Shown in pieces: positions 14,842 to 23,768 of a stretch of 64,000 bases of DNA. Position numbers and translations under genes: made by a program. The DNA comes from Aurantiacibacter odishensis (lineage in GTDB: Bacteria > Pseudomonadota > Alphaproteobacteria > Sphingomonadales > Sphingomonadaceae), in NCBI RefSeq assembly GCF_003605195.1, contig NZ_QYOS01000019.1, positions 163,477-227,476 on the forward strand, written 5' to 3'. Below the pieces are notes generated by a model that was not told the DNA's origin, searched no databases, and saw only the letters and a list, made by a program, of their open reading frames with translations. How positions within the stretch are numbered: the stretch's first letter is position 1; each line of letters begins with the position of its first letter.

Positions 14842-17567
14842 CAGCCCTTCTTGAGCAGGTCCGCCAAGCCGGCAAATGCCTGTCCGCCGTCACCCTTGGG
14901 TTCGGGCCGACGCGGGGGCGGGGCGCCCTTGCGCGGTTTGCCACCGTCTTTACCCCGCCCGCCTGCCTTGCCTTTCCTCTCGGCATCGCCGCGAGGTTTG
15001 CGCGGGGCGCCCCTTGCTGGGGCAAAGTCCTTGCGCGGAGCGCGCCAGGTCCAGGGCACGGGGCGGGGCGGGCCGAAGGCGCCCTCGGCAAGTACCACCG
15101 GCTGGCCGGGACGGAAGCCTGCGTCCTTCATCAGGCTGCGAAAGCTTTCGGGGGCCAAGCCCATGCTGGTGGCAAGCGCGGTGTCGACCGGGAAGCCCCG
15201 CACGTCCTTGCCCTGCGGAGCCTTTGCGCGCTGCTCGTGCGCGGCGCGGAACAGCTTTTCCGCCATGTCGATACGGATCGCCTGCTTGCCCGCGCGGCGA
15301 TATCCGGCAGGCGGCCTGTCCTCCAGGTCGATGACGGCTTCCATGCCCTCGCGAACGGGGCGCGGGTCCAGTCCCAGCTTCTTCAGGAGGATTCGCGGCG
15401 CGGGCTTCAGCAATGCAGGCACGAACACGTCGAGCGAACCGATGCTGACGCCAAGACGGCGAAGGAACGGGCGCTTTTCCTTTGGCACGTGGGCCAGGCC
15501 CGCATCCTCGCGGCGCGTGGTGCCGTTACGGTCTGCCAGGGTCAGCAACAGGGCGCGCACTTCGGTCCCAGCTTCGGGGTCGGTCGCCGCGTCTTCCAGC
15601 GCTCGCAGCGGAGCGACCGGCGCAAGCTGCTCTTCCAGCCACAGTTCCAGCGCGTCCTGCAGGCGGGCGCGGTGCGCCGGATCGAGTTGGCCCAGTTCCT
15701 TCGCCATGACGAGGCGCGGGCGGCTTGGGCTCTTGCCCTTTTCCAACACGGCAACGGGCTGGTCGCCGCGAAGGACCTGTCCGCCAGCGATGCTAAGTTC
15801 GCCCAGCTCGTCGGCCACCAGCTTCTGCGCCTTCTGCGCCAGCAGGCTCGCCATATGCTTCTCGGCAGCGGCAAGCATCAGCTTGCGCTCCTCGCTGGAA
15901 GCGTCGGCATCGACCACGAAGCGAAAACCTTCGAGGTGGCCGATCGGCTGGTCTTCGACCGTTACTTGGCCATCGTCCTTCAATTCAACGCGCAAAAGAC
16001 CTGCATCCTTTCCCATACCCTTCATCAATACCGAGGTTCGCCGATTTACGAAACGTTCCGTCAATTTCTGGTGCAGCGCGTCGGACAGTTTCGCCTCCGC
16101 CTGCCGTGCCCGAGCAGCCATTTCGTCGCGCGCCAGCACCCAGTCGGGCCTCTGGCAGATATAGGCCCAGCTGCGAATACCCGAAAGGCGACCCTGCAAC
16201 GTGTCGATATCGCCCGACGTGTTGCCAAGCTCGGAAATCCGCGCAGCCACGAAGTCTGCGCCGATATGTCCGTTTTTCAGGTCGCTCCACAGGCGTGCGA
16301 CGAAGCGGGCGTGGGCATCGGGTCCTTGCTGGCGGAAATCGGGGAGCTGGCACGCTTCCCAGAAGCGGCGCACGTTGCCCGGCGTCCTGACGTCGTCTGC
16401 AATGTCGGGCTGTTCGGCCAGCCGCTTGAGGACGGCAAGGTCAATCGCTTCGGGCGCGGCGGTGAGGCCGTCCTGTATGGGACGCGATTCGAGGTCGCCG
16501 ATCAGCACGTCGAGATTGTCGAACCGGGGATTGGGCTCGCGCCAGTACAGCTTCGTGATCGGCGCGAAGCGGTGGTTCTCGATCGCGTAGATCTCGTCCT
16601 CGGTCAGTTCCAGCGGCGCCCCGCGGCGATTGCCCGAAAGCGTGCCGAAGGTGCCGTCGGTCTGGTGTCGTCCGGCTCGCCCCGCGATCTGCGCCATTTC
16701 GGCAGGGGTGAGCCTGCGCTGGCGCACGCCGTCGAATTTAGAGAGCGCGGCAAAGGCGACGTGATGGACATCGAGGTTGAGGCCCATGCCGACGGCATCG
16801 GTGGCGACGATGTAATCCACTTCACCGGACTGGAACAATTCGACCTGTCGGTTTCGCGTTTGCGGTGAAAGTGCGCCCATAACGACAGCCGCTCCACCAC
16901 GGAAACGTCTGAGAAGCTCGGCCACTTGGTAGACCTGCTCAATCGAGAAGGCGACGATGGCAGTGCGCGGTGGCAGCCGGGAGAGCTTGGCGCTCCCAGC
17001 GTAGGAGAGCGTGGAGAAGCGGGGTCGTTCCTCGATCTCGATACCCGGCAGAAGTTTGCGCGCCAGGGGCTCCAGCGTGGCGGAGCCGAGCAGCATCGTT
17101 TCTTCCCGGCCGCGTGCATTCAGCAGCCTGTCTGTGAAGATGTGCCCGCGTTCGCGGTCCGCGCCCAACTGCGCCTCGTCCAGCGCCACGAAGGCGTGTC
17201 CGCCGCCGTTGCGGGGCATGGCCTCTGCCGTGCACATGAAATAGCGCGCATTCGGCGGCTCGATCCGCTCCTCGCCCGTGATCAGCGCGCATTCGGTCTC
17301 GCCCTTGAGGCGGCAGACCTTGTCGTAGACCTCGCGCGCCAGCAACCGCAGCGGGAAACCGATCGCGCCGCTGGAATGGCCGCACATGCGTTCGATCGCG
17401 AGGTGGGTCTTGCCGGTATTGGTCGGGCCAAGAACGGCGCGAATCCGGCTGTCGGTGCGTGGCCTATTCACAGTGCCTCTGACATGGCCTTTCCCCCGTC
17501 TTGGCGCAACCGATGCGCCCGGCTTACCCCCGTCATCACGGTTCGGCGCTGAGGAGACTCGACTCAT
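14841..17567 (-). CDS. Suv3-like ATP-dependent RNA helicase
   Basis: A 908-residue DExH helicase related to mitochondrial Suv3, an RNA degradosome helicase. Walker A is GPTNTGKT (47-54), followed by LDEAQ, SATLE, YIVATDAVGMGLNL, and QIAGRAGRH; the middle has the Suv3 C-terminal region. The last 70 residues form a basic Gly/Lys/Arg/Pro-rich tail (KGKAGGRGKDGGKPRKGAPP) likely to bind RNA. The frame opens at 17768, but the ATG at 17567 is chosen because the extra 67 residues do not look like a protein domain and run into the divergent gene's promoter. It heads a three-gene operon with the S4 protein and fdxA. Confidence 0.9.
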   Translation of the reverse strand: MSRVSSAPNRDDGGKPGASVAPRRGKGHVRGTVNRPRTDSRIRAVLGPTNTGKTHLAIERMCGHSSGAIGFPLRLLAREVYDKVCRLKGETECALITGEERIEPPNARYFMCTAEAMPRNGGGHAFVALDEAQLGADRERGHIFTDRLLNARGREETMLLGSATLEPLARKLLPGIEIEERPRFSTLSYAGSAKLSRLPPRTAIVAFSIEQVYQVAELLRRFRGGAAVVMGALSPQTRNRQVELFQSGEVDYIVATDAVGMGLNLDVHHVAFAALSKFDGVRQRRLTPAEMAQIAGRAGRHQTDGTFGTLSGNRRGAPLELTEDEIYAIENHRFAPITKLYWREPNPRFDNLDVLIGDLESRPIQDGLTAAPEAIDLAVLKRLAEQPDIADDVRTPGNVRRFWEACQLPDFRQQGPDAHARFVARLWSDLKNGHIGADFVAARISELGNTSGDIDTLQGRLSGIRSWAYICQRPDWVLARDEMAARARQAEAKLSDALHQKLTERFVNRRTSVLMKGMGKDAGLLRVELKDDGQVTVEDQPIGHLEGFRFVVDADASSEERKLMLAAAEKHMASLLAQKAQKLVADELGELSIAGGQVLRGDQPVAVLEKGKSPSRPRLVMAKELGQLDPAHRARLQDALELWLEEQLAPVAPLRALEDAATDPEAGTEVRALLLTLADRNGTTRREDAGLAHVPKEKRPFLRRLGVSIGSLDVFVPALLKPAPRILLKKLGLDPRPVREGMEAVIDLEDRPPAGYRRAGKQAIRIDMAEKLFRAAHEQRAKAPQGKDVRGFPVDTALATSMGLAPESFRSLMKDAGFRPGQPVVLAEGAFGPPRPVPWTWRAPRKDFAPARGAPRKPRGDAERKGKAGGRGKDGGKPRKGAPPPRRPEPKGDGGQAFAGLADLLKKG

Positions 17568-17637
17568 CGCCGTTAAGTGGAAATTTACTTTATTGCGGCA
17601 CGCTTTCGGACAATTACAGCGGCTTGAAGTCAGGCCC

Positions 17638-17662
17638 GGCATGCCCTTGGACAAGGCATGCC
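17638..17662. repeat. Paired GGCATGCC palindromes in the helicase-M23 divergent spacer
   Basis: The 8-bp palindrome GGCATGCC occurs at 17638-17645 and again at 17655-17662, 17 bp apart centre to centre, in the gap between divergent genes. It could form an 8-bp hairpin with a 9-nt loop or be a pair of operator half-sites. It lies about 29 bp upstream of the M23 start. Confidence 0.45.
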
Positions 17663-17690
17663 CTTTTCGCGGCCATCGAAGGAGGGCGCG

Positions 17691-19307
17691 TTGTTTACCG
17701 AACGCGGCAGTGAAGGACAGGGATCGACGCCGGGCGACTATCCGCCCGCCGACCTGTCGCTCGCGCATATGGCAGCCGACGGAGCCTCCAGGCCGAAGCG
17801 CCTCAAGCGCAAGGCTTCCACCCTTGGTGAAACTTACGGCGACTGGCGCACCGCGCTTTCGGCCAGGCTATCGCGGGCAGACCTCGCTCCCGATCTCGGC
17901 AGCGATATCGGTTCGCGCCGCTGGCTCCGCGGCGTCGCCACGCTGGTGGGCCTTTCTGCCATCGCCATTGCCGCATTCCCCGGTTTCTCCGCCGTGGAAG
18001 CTGCCCCTGCCATGCGCATCGACGACCGGGTGCGCGACGAATTCCGCAGCCAGATGATTCAGCCTCTCGCGCTGGGCGCAGACAGTGGCCGACGCATGGG
18101 TGCGACGCTCGCGGTGCAGCCGCTCGCCAGCGCACCCGAACGCCCAAGCCTCGATCTCGTGGCAACGCTGGCACAAGGCGACGGGTTCGACCGGATGCTC
18201 CTGCGCGCCGGCGTGAGCCGTGAGGAAGCGCAACTGATCGCCGAGATGGTGGGTGAGGCAGTTGACCTCGAAAGCATCACGCCCGGCACGCCTGTCGACA
18301 TCACCCTTGGCCGCCGTATTGCGCCCGATGCGCCGCGCCCTGTCGATGCCCTTTCCTTCCGCGCCCGGTTCGACCTGGAGCTGGCGGTGGAGCGGCGTGG
18401 CGGAAAGCTCACACTCGATCCGCGCCCGATCATGGTCGACACCACGCCGCTGCGCATCCGCGCCCGCGTGGGAGACAGCCTTTATCGCTCCGCCCGTGCC
18501 GCGGGCGCTCCGCCCAGCGCGGTGCAACAGTTCCTGCGTACAATCGGGCAGGACATGAACGTGAACAGCGACATCGGGGCGAACGATGAATTCGATCTGA
18601 TCGTCGACTATCGCCGCGCCGCAACCGGCGAGGTGGAAGTGGGCGACCTGCTTTATGCCGCGATCATTCGTGACGACCGTCCCAAAAAGCAGCTGATGCG
18701 CTTCGGGCGCGAGGGCAAGTTTTACGATGCGTCGGGCGAAGGCGTACAGCAGGACGGGCTGATTGCGCCGGTGCCGGGCGCGATTTCCTCGCGCTACGGG
18801 ATGCGTCGTCACCCTATCCTGGGCTACCGCCGGATGCACTCCGGCCTCGATTTCCGCGCCCGCCACGGCACGCCGATCTACGCCGTTACCGACGGCACGG
18901 TGAACTTCGCCGGGCGAAACGGCGGCTACGGCAATTTCGTGCGCATCCGCCACGGCGGCAACCTGTCGACCGGTTATGCCCACATGAGCCGCATCGCCGT
19001 GCGCAATGGCGAGTCCGTGCGGCGCGGGCAGGTGATCGGTTACGTCGGTTCGACCGGCCTCTCCACCGGGCCGCACCTGCATTACGAGATGTATCGCGGC
19101 GGGCAGAAGATCGACCCTGCCAGCGTCCGTTTCGTTACCCGTGCCCAGCTTTCGGGGCAGGAACTGGTGAATTTCCGCGAGCAACTGGTGCGCCTGCAAC
19201 TGGTGGAGCCCGGCGCTGCGCTGTCCGAACTCGCGCCCGATCCGAGCCGGGTCGAGGAACCGGTGCGCGAGATCGACCGGATCGAAAACCGGCAGAAAGT
19301 CGGATAG
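17691..19307 (+). CDS. M23 family (LytM) metallopeptidase, membrane anchored
   Basis: A 538-residue putative peptidoglycan endopeptidase. I start it at TTG 17691, since GGAGGG lies 4 nt upstream (17681-17686); an ATG at 17658 in frame has no ribosome site. A membrane helix lies near residues 82-105 (WLRGVATLVGLSAIAIAAFP). The middle contains an OapA/LysM-like G5-type region, and the C-terminal LytM domain has H383 and D387 (HSGLDF) and the HLH motif (462-464), all zinc ligands or catalytic, so activity is expected. It is divergent from the Suv3-like helicase. Confidence 0.88.
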   Translation: MFTERGSEGQGSTPGDYPPADLSLAHMAADGASRPKRLKRKASTLGETYGDWRTALSARLSRADLAPDLGSDIGSRRWLRGVATLVGLSAIAIAAFPGFSAVEAAPAMRIDDRVRDEFRSQMIQPLALGADSGRRMGATLAVQPLASAPERPSLDLVATLAQGDGFDRMLLRAGVSREEAQLIAEMVGEAVDLESITPGTPVDITLGRRIAPDAPRPVDALSFRARFDLELAVERRGGKLTLDPRPIMVDTTPLRIRARVGDSLYRSARAAGAPPSAVQQFLRTIGQDMNVNSDIGANDEFDLIVDYRRAATGEVEVGDLLYAAIIRDDRPKKQLMRFGREGKFYDASGEGVQQDGLIAPVPGAISSRYGMRRHPILGYRRMHSGLDFRARHGTPIYAVTDGTVNFAGRNGGYGNFVRIRHGGNLSTGYAHMSRIAVRNGESVRRGQVIGYVGSTGLSTGPHLHYEMYRGGQKIDPASVRFVTRAQLSGQELVNFREQLVRLQLVEPGAALSELAPDPSRVEEPVREIDRIENRQKVG

Positions 19308-19363
19308 GCAAGTCGGCTAGGCAATAGATTGCCCGGATGGCGCTTTTCCGGCACAGGAACGTC

Positions 19364-20359
19364 ATGACCCGCAGCTATCCCATTACCCGCCTTCGCCGCT
19401 CCCGAGCCAGCAGCTGGAGTCGCGCCATGCACCGCGAGACGGTGTTGACCCCGGCAGACCTGATCTGGCCGCTGTTCGTCACCGATGGGAAAGGCGTTGA
19501 GGACCCTATCGCCAGCCTGCCGGGCGTCTCTCGCTGGTCAGTAGACGGGATTGCCAAACGCGCGCAGGAAGCGGTTGAACTCGGCATCCCCTGCGTCGCG
19601 CTGTTTCCCCATACGCAGTCCGAATTGCGCAGCGAGAAAGGTGACGAGGCACTCAATCCCGACAACCTGATGTGCCGCGCGATCAAGGCGATCCGCGATG
19701 CCTGCGGCGACGACATCGGCATCCTCACCGACGTGGCGCTCGACCCCTACACCACCCACGGACAGGACGGTCTGGTGAACGAGGCGGGCTATGTCGTGAA
19801 CGACGATACCGTGGCCGTGCTGGTGGACCAGGCCATGAACCAGGCCGAGGCGGGCGCCGACATCATCGCCCCGTCGGACATGATGGATGGACGGGTGCGG
19901 GCGATCCGCATGGCGCTGGAGATGGGCGGGCACCATAATGTCCAGATCATGAGCTACGCCGCCAAGTATGCCAGCGCATTCTACGGCCCGTTCCGCGATG
20001 CCGTGGGGTCAAGCGGAGTGCTGAAAGGCGACAAAACCACCTACCAGATGGACCCAGCCAACGCCTCCGAAGCGCTGGCCGAAGTCGCGCTCGACATTGC
20101 CGAGGGTGCGGACAGCGTAATGGTGAAGCCGGGCCTTGCCTACCTCGACATTATCTGGCGCGTGAAGCAGCGCTTCGAAGTGCCCGTCTTCGCCTATCAG
20201 GTGAGCGGCGAATATGCGCTGATCGAGGCTGGCGCGGCGGCTGGCGTTGCCAACCGCGACGCGCTGCTGATGGAAAAGCTCGTCGGCTTCAAGCGGGCGG
20301 GCTGCTCGGGCGTGCTGACCTATCACGCCCCTGCTGCGGCCCGCATCCTGAACGGCTGA
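19364..20359 (+). CDS. hemB: Delta-aminolevulinic acid dehydratase (porphobilinogen synthase)
   Basis: Condenses two 5-aminolevulinates to porphobilinogen in heme synthesis. The 331-residue product from ATG 19364 (AGGAAC upstream) matches the usual length; an earlier ATG at 19337 would add nine residues without a ribosome site. Both active-site lysines are visible: MSYAAKYASAFYGPFRDA and the Schiff-base MVKPGLAYLD. The cysteine-rich zinc loop of E. coli HemB is not present, as in Mg-dependent alphaproteobacterial enzymes. Confidence 0.95.
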   Translation: MTRSYPITRLRRSRASSWSRAMHRETVLTPADLIWPLFVTDGKGVEDPIASLPGVSRWSVDGIAKRAQEAVELGIPCVALFPHTQSELRSEKGDEALNPDNLMCRAIKAIRDACGDDIGILTDVALDPYTTHGQDGLVNEAGYVVNDDTVAVLVDQAMNQAEAGADIIAPSDMMDGRVRAIRMALEMGGHHNVQIMSYAAKYASAFYGPFRDAVGSSGVLKGDKTTYQMDPANASEALAEVALDIAEGADSVMVKPGLAYLDIIWRVKQRFEVPVFAYQVSGEYALIEAGAAAGVANRDALLMEKLVGFKRAGCSGVLTYHAPAAARILNG

Positions 20360-20364
20360 GCGGC

Positions 20365-20943
20365 ATGAGTGAGTTCCGGCACGAGACAGAGCGACTGATC
20401 CTGCGCGACTGGCGCGAGGAGGACTGGCCGCGCTTCTGGGAATTGACCAACACGCCTGAGGTCATGCGCTGGCTGGGCGGCGTTGCAAGCGAGGTCACGA
20501 AGGCCGCGGCCCGCGCCCGGCTGGAAGGCTATCGCGCCAGATTCGGCCACACGTTCTGGGTGCTGGAGCGCAAGGACGATGGCGGCCATCTCTCAGGCGA
20601 AATGCTGGGATTCTGCGGCCTGAAACGGGCTAACGTCGAGGGCACGCCGGTGTTCGACATGGTCGAGGTGGGCTGGCGCATGCGGGAGGATGCATGGGGC
20701 CACGGTTACGCCAAGGAAGCGGCCGTCGCCTCACTCGATCTCGCCTTCGATCGCTTCGATGCGGAGCAAGTGATCGCGCTGACGGTGGATGGCAACGCGG
20801 CAAGCTGGGGCCTGATGCGCAGGCTCGGCATGACGCGTCGCGAAGATCTCGATTACTTAGACGACAACTGGCCAGCCGATCTCAATCCCACCATCGTCCA
20901 CCTCATCACCGCGCAGGAGTGGGCGCAGCGCCGCAATGGCTGA
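20365..20943 (+). CDS. GNAT family N-acetyltransferase (RimJ/RimL-like)
   Basis: A 192-residue acetyltransferase. It opens with the RimJ/L pattern ETERLILRDWREEDWPRFWEL and shows the acetyl-CoA loop region GWRMREDAWGHGYAKEAA, then the motif B segment VDGNAASWGLMRRLGM. Substrate may be a protein N-terminus, an antibiotic or a small amine; sequence does not say. It starts 5 nt after hemB and overlaps the next gene by 8 nt, so the three form a transcription unit. Confidence 0.85.
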   Translation: MSEFRHETERLILRDWREEDWPRFWELTNTPEVMRWLGGVASEVTKAAARARLEGYRARFGHTFWVLERKDDGGHLSGEMLGFCGLKRANVEGTPVFDMVEVGWRMREDAWGHGYAKEAAVASLDLAFDRFDAEQVIALTVDGNAASWGLMRRLGMTRREDLDYLDDNWPADLNPTIVHLITAQEWAQRRNG

Positions 20944-23131
20944 GGTGGCAGGTCCACCGCGCCGCTGGCTGTTCACGCTGGCGATCTTTGCGGGCAGCTT
21001 CCTGCTGTTCCTCGTCCAGCCGATGGTCGCGCGCATGGCCCTGCCGCAACTGGGCGGCGCGCCAAACGTCTGGAACAGCGCCATGCTCGTCTACCAGGCG
21101 CTGTTGCTGGCGGGGTACGGCTACGCTCATGCGATCGGACGCTTCTCGCTGCGGAGGCAGGGCCTGATCCACTTGGGCGTTCTGTTGCTGGCAGGCCTCA
21201 CACTGCCGCTGGCCTTGGCGCCGGTATCCGAACCGCAAAGCGGCTGGGAAGTGCTTTGGGTGCCATGGCTGTTCCTGCTTACCGTCGGTCCCGCGTTCTT
21301 CGCCGTTTCCGCGCAGGCACCGCTGATCCAGCGCTGGTTCGCCGCCCATCCGCAGGCGGGCAATCCCTATCCGCTCTATGCCGCTTCCAACCTCGGCAGC
21401 TTTGCCGGACTGCTGGCCTACCCCCTGCTGGCGGAGCCGCTACTGAGCCTCGGCGCGCAAAGCTGGGGCTGGACGCTCGGCTATATCGCCATGCTGGGCC
21501 TGATTGCCTGGGCAGTCTTCAGCCGCCGGGATGCCACGGGCGATGCAGCACCGGAGCCGGCCGATAGCGATCAAGTCGGATGGAAGCGGCGGGTGATGTG
21601 GCTGCTGCTGCCCGCAGTGCCTTCGGGCCTGATGCTGTCGACGACGACATTCCTGACGACCGACATAATGGCGATCCCGCTACTCTGGGTAATCCCCCTC
21701 GGGCTCTACCTCCTCAGCTACACCATAGGTTTTGCCGAGCAGCGCGGAACGGCGCAGATATTCCTGTTCCTCGCCCCGCTGGTGGTCCTGGTGGATGGTG
21801 GCATCGCTATCTTTGCCGCAGGCCGTGCAGACCTGCTGGCCGCCGTTGCAAGCGTGATGCTGCTATTCGTTGTGGCGACGGCCCTGCACGCGCGCCTTTA
21901 CGATCTGCGGCCCGGCACGGACCGGCTATCGCAGTTCTACCTCTACATGGCAGCAGGCGGCGCGCTCGGCGGCGTGTTCACTGGTCTGCTGGCACCCGTG
22001 CTGTTCGACTGGACGTGGGAGCACCCGCTGCTGATCCTCGCCGCGGCTGCACTGGTGCCGCTGGGTTCGTGGCGCGGGTTGATGCGACTGATCTCTAAAG
22101 ATCGCCAGACGACGCGCGTCGTGCTGATCGTCGGCCTGTTCGTCGTCTTCAATGCGGCCCTGCTGCTCTACGCGCGCGTGCAGGCCGAAACGGAGCTTGT
22201 GTGGATCGACTGGCTGGCGCTGCTGGTAATCCTGTGCCTTGCCATGGTGCTGGCCGCGCGGCGACTTTCGTTCGTGCTGGCCTGCGCCGCGCTGCTGATG
22301 GCGCTTGGTGGTCTCAGCAACCTGCTCGCCAGTATCGGGGGTGAGCGCGAGCGCAGCTACTTCGGCACCTACTCAATCACCCAGCGCGACGATGGCGACC
22401 GCATCCTGATGCATGGCACGACGATCCACGGTATCCAGCGCGGCGGGGCGGATACGCGCGAGCCGACCGCCTACTACGGCTCGACTTCCGGCGTTGGCCT
22501 TGCGCTAGCCAATGCGCAGGCCATCGTCGGTCCCGATGCCCGTATCGGGGCTGTGGGCCTCGGCGTGGGCACACTCGCCTGCTATCGCCAGCCGGGCCAG
22601 GAATGGACCTTCTTCGAGATCGACCCGACAGTGGTGCAATTCTCGCGCAACGGCGACTTTACCTTCCTCGATCAGTGCACGCCCGATGCTAAACTGCAGA
22701 TGGGCGATGCGCGCCTGCGCCTCGCGGACCTGCCGCCTGCCAGTTTCGACGTGCTGGTGATCGACGCGTTCTCGTCCGACGCCATCCCGCTGCACCTGTT
22801 GACGGTGGAGGCCATGGCCATCTACGAACGCACGCTTGCACCCGGCGGGCTCTTGCTGCTGCACACGTCCAACCGCTATGTCCGGCTGGAGCCCGTGGTT
22901 GCGCGCCTCGCCGAAGTGCGCGGTCTCGATGCCATGGTGTGGCAGGACGAGCCGGTGCGGCGGAACGATGTCTATTCCTCCACCTGGATCGCCCTTGCCC
23001 CTACGCGTGCGCCGCTGGATGCGCTGTCCACGACGGCGGACTGGCGTCTGCTGGTAGAACCCGAAGGTCCGGTCTGGACCGACGACTACGCATCCGTCCT
23101 GCCTTATCTCGTCTGGGAGAATTTCCTGTGA
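20936..23131 (+). CDS. Fused MFS-like membrane and spermidine synthase-like protein
   Basis: A 731-residue protein. Residues about 15-450 contain a dozen or so hydrophobic helices with the QPMVARMALPQLGG and VSAQAPLIQRWFA blocks typical of this family. The C-terminal 250 residues are a spermidine synthase-type Rossmann domain: GVGLGVGTLACY, FFEIDPTVVQFS, and DVLVIDAFSSDAIPLHL. In such fusions the aminopropyltransferase activity is unproven and the true substrate unknown. It overlaps the GNAT gene upstream and the carbonic anhydrase gene downstream (GTGA). Confidence 0.85.
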   Translation: MAEVAGPPRRWLFTLAIFAGSFLLFLVQPMVARMALPQLGGAPNVWNSAMLVYQALLLAGYGYAHAIGRFSLRRQGLIHLGVLLLAGLTLPLALAPVSEPQSGWEVLWVPWLFLLTVGPAFFAVSAQAPLIQRWFAAHPQAGNPYPLYAASNLGSFAGLLAYPLLAEPLLSLGAQSWGWTLGYIAMLGLIAWAVFSRRDATGDAAPEPADSDQVGWKRRVMWLLLPAVPSGLMLSTTTFLTTDIMAIPLLWVIPLGLYLLSYTIGFAEQRGTAQIFLFLAPLVVLVDGGIAIFAAGRADLLAAVASVMLLFVVATALHARLYDLRPGTDRLSQFYLYMAAGGALGGVFTGLLAPVLFDWTWEHPLLILAAAALVPLGSWRGLMRLISKDRQTTRVVLIVGLFVVFNAALLLYARVQAETELVWIDWLALLVILCLAMVLAARRLSFVLACAALLMALGGLSNLLASIGGERERSYFGTYSITQRDDGDRILMHGTTIHGIQRGGADTREPTAYYGSTSGVGLALANAQAIVGPDARIGAVGLGVGTLACYRQPGQEWTFFEIDPTVVQFSRNGDFTFLDQCTPDAKLQMGDARLRLADLPPASFDVLVIDAFSSDAIPLHLLTVEAMAIYERTLAPGGLLLLHTSNRYVRLEPVVARLAEVRGLDAMVWQDEPVRRNDVYSSTWIALAPTRAPLDALSTTADWRLLVEPEGPVWTDDYASVLPYLVWENFL

Positions 23132-23721
23132 CCATAAACAGCCGTATCACTTCAGACCCCCGCTTTCCCGGCGCGACCATCCTGCCGTTCGAAGGCAAGA
23201 TGCCGCAGATCCACGAGACTGCTTTCGTCGCGCCCGGCGCGCGCATCATCGGTGACGTGAAAATCGGTCCGGAAGCCAGCGTCTGGTACAACTGCGTGCT
23301 GCGCGGCGACATTCATCGTATCGAAGTAGGCGCGCGCAGCAATGTGCAGGACGGCAGCGTCTTCCACGTCGAGGGGCCGCGCCCCGATACGGACGGCGAA
23401 CCGACAATCATCGGGGAGGACTGCGTGATCGGCCACATGGCAGTGGTCCACGGCTGCCAGCTGGAAGACCGCGCTTTCGTTGGCATGGGTGCTGTCGCCA
23501 TGGATGGCGCGCGCATTGCCGAGGGCGGCATGTTGGGGGCAGGCGCTTTGCTCAGCCCCGGCAAGACGATCGGCAAGGGCGAGATATGGATCGGTCGCCC
23601 GGCCAAGTATTACCGCACGCAGGACGAAGCGCAGATTGCCAAGATCAGGTTCCAGACCGAGCGCTATTGCAAGCTGGCGCAGAAACACCTGGCGGAACTG
23701 CGTGCCATGCCAAACGACTGA
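23128..23721 (+). CDS. Gamma carbonic anhydrase family protein
   Basis: A 197-residue left-handed beta-helix protein with GTG start at 23128, overlapping the previous stop. Hexapeptide repeats run through the centre (IGPEASVWYNCVLRGD, IGEDCVIGHMAVVHGC). The three zinc-binding histidines are FHVEG plus the two of IGHMAVVHG, so the metal site is intact. Members include CaiE/PaaY/YrdA types; carbonic anhydrase activity is plausible but not certain. A terminator hairpin follows at once. Confidence 0.88.
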   Translation: MTINSRITSDPRFPGATILPFEGKMPQIHETAFVAPGARIIGDVKIGPEASVWYNCVLRGDIHRIEVGARSNVQDGSVFHVEGPRPDTDGEPTIIGEDCVIGHMAVVHGCQLEDRAFVGMGAVAMDGARIAEGGMLGAGALLSPGKTIGKGEIWIGRPAKYYRTQDEAQIAKIRFQTERYCKLAQKHLAELRAMPND

Positions 23722-23724
23722 TCT

Positions 23725-23743
23725 GTTGCGCGGCGCAACTTTT
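23725..23743 (+). terminator. Terminator made of the recurring GCGCGGCGCAAC element
   Basis: GTTGCG-CGG-CGCAAC is a perfect 6-bp stem (7 bp if the loop closes) followed by TTTT, four bases after the carbonic anhydrase stop. It separates the convergent carbonic anhydrase and DNA ligase genes. It is the best-formed of the copies of this element in the window. Confidence 0.7.
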
Positions 23744-23768
23744 CAAAAAGAACGCGCCTGAGGGTCGA

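Noticed and set aside
15237..16868. 543-codon plus-strand frame opposite the Suv3-like helicase
   Set aside because: The minus strand has full helicase motifs. The plus frame lacks domain sense and is the kind of long antisense frame expected in high-G+C coding DNA.
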